Assembly (NCBI GenBank): GCA_003132125.1
Contig: PKWT01000172.1
Coordinates: 1 to 9,639, forward strand
DNA: 9,639 nucleotides
Direction of reading: 5' to 3'
Source of the DNA: Micrococcales bacterium
GTDB taxonomy: Bacteria; Actinomycetota; Actinomycetes; Actinomycetales; Dermatophilaceae
Under the pieces are notes generated by a model. That model made no database searches, was not told where the DNA came from, and worked only from the letters and a program-made list of their open reading frames with translations. Shown here piece after piece: positions 7,838 through 9,639 of the stretch. The stretch's first letter is position 1. The number at the start of each line of letters is the position of its first letter. The translations under genes were made by a program, and so were the position numbers.

Positions 7838-8776
7838 CTACTGGCCTTTGGGGTGCCAAACGGTCTTGGTCTCCAGGTAGGCCTTCATCCGGCTCAGGTC
7901 CGGCGTAGGGGACCAATCCGGCTCGACCGCGGCCGTGTCGTTGCCAGCCGGGCGCAGAACGCGTTTGAGATTCTCCGCTGCGGCACGTTCAAGGTCCGCC
8001 CACGCGAGGTCGTCGACGTCAGCGGCGCCGGCCAGGTCGATGGCATTGACGTCCTGGTGAGAGGCCAGCCACGGTGCGATCTCGGCGGTGCGTCCGGTGA
8101 TCAGGTTGATGACTCCCGCTGGCACGTCGGAGGTCGCGAGGACCTCCGAGAGCGTGATGGCGGGAAGTGGCCGGTGCTCACTGGTCAGGACCACCGCGGT
8201 GTTGCCGCTGACCACGATGGGTGCCAGCACAGAGACCAGGCCCAGCAGCGAAGAGCGTTGCGGTGCAAGGGCGGCCACCACTCCGGTGGGCTCGGGCGCG
8301 GAGATGTTGAAGTACGGCCCTGCGACCGGGTTGACCCCACCCAGGACCTGGGCGAGCTTGTCGGACCACCCGGCATACCAGACCCAACGATCGATGGCCG
8401 CTGAGACGACCTTGTCCGCGCGGTCCGGCGTAAGTCCCTCGGCCGCCGCGACCTCTGCGGCGAACTGTGCGCGTCGGCCTTCCATCAGCTCGGCCACGCG
8501 ATAGAGCACCTGACCACGGTTGTATGCCGTGGCCGCGGCCCACTTCCCGAGGGCGCCCCGGGCCGCCACGACGGCGTCGCGGGCATCCTTGCGGGAGCCC
8601 ATCGCGGCGTTTGCCAAAAACCTCCCCCGGCTGTCGCTCACCTCATAGGTGCGACCTGACTCGCTGCGCGGGAACGCGCCACCGATGTAGAGCTTGTAGG
8701 TCTTGCGCACCTCGATCCGTTGCTCCGCGGCGGCATTCGGTCGAGTCGCCTTGCGTCGAGCCGCGGTGGGACTCAT
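7838..8776 (-). CDS. Truncated, catalytically dead ALDH-family partner protein
   Basis: This 312-residue protein is clearly derived from the ALDH superfamily. KTYKLYIGGAFPRSESGRTYEV (about 25-46) and the helix RKDARDAVVAARGALGKWA (about 62-80) match ALDH N-termini, and PTGVVAALAPQ to VPAGVINLITG (about 163-228) matches the coenzyme domain. Most of the catalytic domain is absent. The usual PWNFP Asn is replaced (APQRSS), VLKP is VLTSE so the NAD-binding Lys is missing, there is no ELGGK motif, and the protein has no cysteine at all. It ends in LSRMKAYLETKTVWHPKG, which resembles the C-terminal oligomerisation strand of ordinary ALDHs. It should not be active by itself. Its ATG shares one base with the upstream ALDH stop (TGATG) and has an AGGAG at 8788-8784, so the two proteins are probably made together as subunits of one complex. 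Confidence 0.88.
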   Translation of the reverse strand: MSPTAARRKATRPNAAAEQRIEVRKTYKLYIGGAFPRSESGRTYEVSDSRGRFLANAAMGSRKDARDAVVAARGALGKWAAATAYNRGQVLYRVAELMEGRRAQFAAEVAAAEGLTPDRADKVVSAAIDRWVWYAGWSDKLAQVLGGVNPVAGPYFNISAPEPTGVVAALAPQRSSLLGLVSVLAPIVVSGNTAVVLTSEHRPLPAITLSEVLATSDVPAGVINLITGRTAEIAPWLASHQDVNAIDLAGAADVDDLAWADLERAAAENLKRVLRPAGNDTAAVEPDWSPTPDLSRMKAYLETKTVWHPKGQ

Positions 8777-9639
8777 CAGTTCGCTCCTGTCGTGACGTAG
8801 CCCTCAAGGCCATGGCGTCCACCTTCGCGGCCGTAGCCGGACTCCTTGTAGCCGCCGAAGGGAGAGGTTGGGTCGAAGCGGTTGAAGGTGTTGGCCCAGA
8901 CCACCCCGGCGCGCAGCTGGTCGGCCATCCACAGGATGCGGGAGCCCTTCTCGGTCCAGATCCCGGCGGAGAGCCCGTAGGGCGTGTTGTTGGCTTTGGC
9001 GACCGCCTCCTGTGGAGTGCGGAACGTCAGCACTGACAGAACCGGCCCGAAGATCTCTTCCTGGGCGATTCGGTGCGACTGGGAGACCCCGGTGAAAATC
9101 GTTGGGGCGAACCAGAAGCCGCGCTCTGGCAGCACGCAGGGTGCACTCCAGCGAGTCGCTCCTTCGGCCTCCCCGGCATCCGCCAGCTCGCGGATCCGGG
9201 CGAGCTGTGCTGCTGAGTTGATGGCACCGACGTCGGTGTTCTTGTCCATCGGGTCACCGACGCGCAGCGTCTGCAGGCGCCGTTTGAGTCTCATGATCAC
9301 GTCTTCGGCGACGTTCTCCTGGACCAGCAGCCGGGACCCGGCGCAGCAGACGTGGCCCTGGTTGAAGAAGATCCCGTTGACGATCCCCTCGACCGCCTGG
9401 TCGATGGCGGCATCATCGAAGACGATGTTGGCCGCCTTGCCGCCGAGCTCGAGAGTGGCTCGTTTGCGTGTCCCGGCGATGGAGCGGGCGATGTCCTTGC
9501 CGACCTCGGTCGATCCGGTGAAGGCGATCTTGTCGACGTCGGGGTGGCGGATCAGCTGGGAGCCGGTGCGGCCGGTCCCGGTGATGATGTTGACCACCCC
9601 CGCCGGCAGGTCGGCTTGCTGGCAGACCTCGGCGAACAG
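8776..9639 (-). CDS. Aldehyde dehydrogenase, catalytic subunit (5' end outside window)
   Basis: The frame is open to the window edge, giving 287 C-terminal residues; the N-terminal part of the NAD domain lies outside. The first visible residues (LFAEVCQQADLPAGVVNIITG) are ordinary ALDH sequence, so the GTG at 9597 is internal and not a start. Visible motifs are DKIAFTGSTEVGK, the general-base motif LELGGKAANIVF, the catalytic site FFNQGHVCCAGSR (nucleophile is the first Cys, codon at 9348-9346), QEEIFGPVLSVLTF (coenzyme-contacting Glu), and GGYKESGYGREGG. It should oxidise an aldehyde to an acid with NAD(P)+. The protein ends at GLEGYVTTGAN, without the final KTVW-type strand usual in ALDHs. 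In several actinobacteria I recall this pair next to deoC, which would make acetaldehyde a possible substrate; that gene is not in the window. Confidence 0.94.
   Translation of the reverse strand: MFAEVCQQADLPAGVVNIITGTGRTGSQLIRHPDVDKIAFTGSTEVGKDIARSIAGTRKRATLELGGKAANIVFDDAAIDQAVEGIVNGIFFNQGHVCCAGSRLLVQENVAEDVIMRLKRRLQTLRVGDPMDKNTDVGAINSAAQLARIRELADAGEAEGATRWSAPCVLPERGFWFAPTIFTGVSQSHRIAQEEIFGPVLSVLTFRTPQEAVAKANNTPYGLSAGIWTEKGSRILWMADQLRAGVVWANTFNRFDPTSPFGGYKESGYGREGGRHGLEGYVTTGAN
8784..8788 (-). promoter_or_regulatory. Ribosome binding site of the ALDH-like partner gene
   Basis: AGGAG on the minus strand, 7 nt before the ATG at 8776 and inside the end of the upstream ALDH gene. It fixes this start and, with the TGATG stop-start overlap, supports coupled translation of the two ALDH-family proteins. 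Confidence 0.6.

Noticed and set aside
7706..8404. 232-codon plus-strand open frame
   Set aside because: It runs antisense across the kinase-like and ALDH-like genes, has no domain, and the minus-strand genes are clearly coding.

Overview
This is a high-GC, densely coding window from an actinobacterium. The GC-rich codon use, GTG starts, very short gaps and the gene order all point there. The order from about position 7110 down to 1 matches, as I recall it, the Mycobacterium tuberculosis stretch Rv3689 to Rv3695, including the single gene that runs against the others. The genus cannot be fixed from the sequence. No mobile element, RNA gene, CRISPR array or phage gene is visible, and no stretch over 300 bases lacks a gene.

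Layout from right to left, following the minus-strand transcript. (1) 9639 to 7147: an aldehyde dehydrogenase (ALDH) whose N-terminus lies outside the window, a shortened and catalytically dead ALDH-like partner overlapping it by 1 nt, and a P-loop nucleoside (uridine) kinase-like protein. (2) 7110 to 1861: five genes tightly packed on the same strand. They encode a multi-pass membrane protein of the GPDPase membrane-domain type, a DUF4129 membrane protein, a DUF4350 membrane protein, a MoxR-type AAA+ ATPase and a DUF58 protein with a von Willebrand-like domain. (3) 855/861 to 1856, plus strand: a SpoIIM/DUF95 membrane protein meeting the DUF58 gene tail to tail with 4 nt between stops. (4) 785 to 1, minus strand: an RDD-family membrane protein with a long C-terminal extension, running off the window edge.

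Gaps between minus-strand genes from 9639 to 1861 never exceed 36 nt, so all eight could share a transcript. By content they look like two modules: aldehyde/nucleoside metabolism, and a MoxR-DUF58 membrane module. In the second, the AAA+ ATPase and the vWA-like protein probably act together at the membrane on or with the surrounding membrane proteins. Its substrate is unknown. The most unusual item is the ALDH pair. It resembles a two-gene version of the ALDH16 architecture, with an active ALDH followed by a degenerate ALDH domain, and the C-terminal oligomerisation strand expected on the active subunit appears instead at the end of the dead one.
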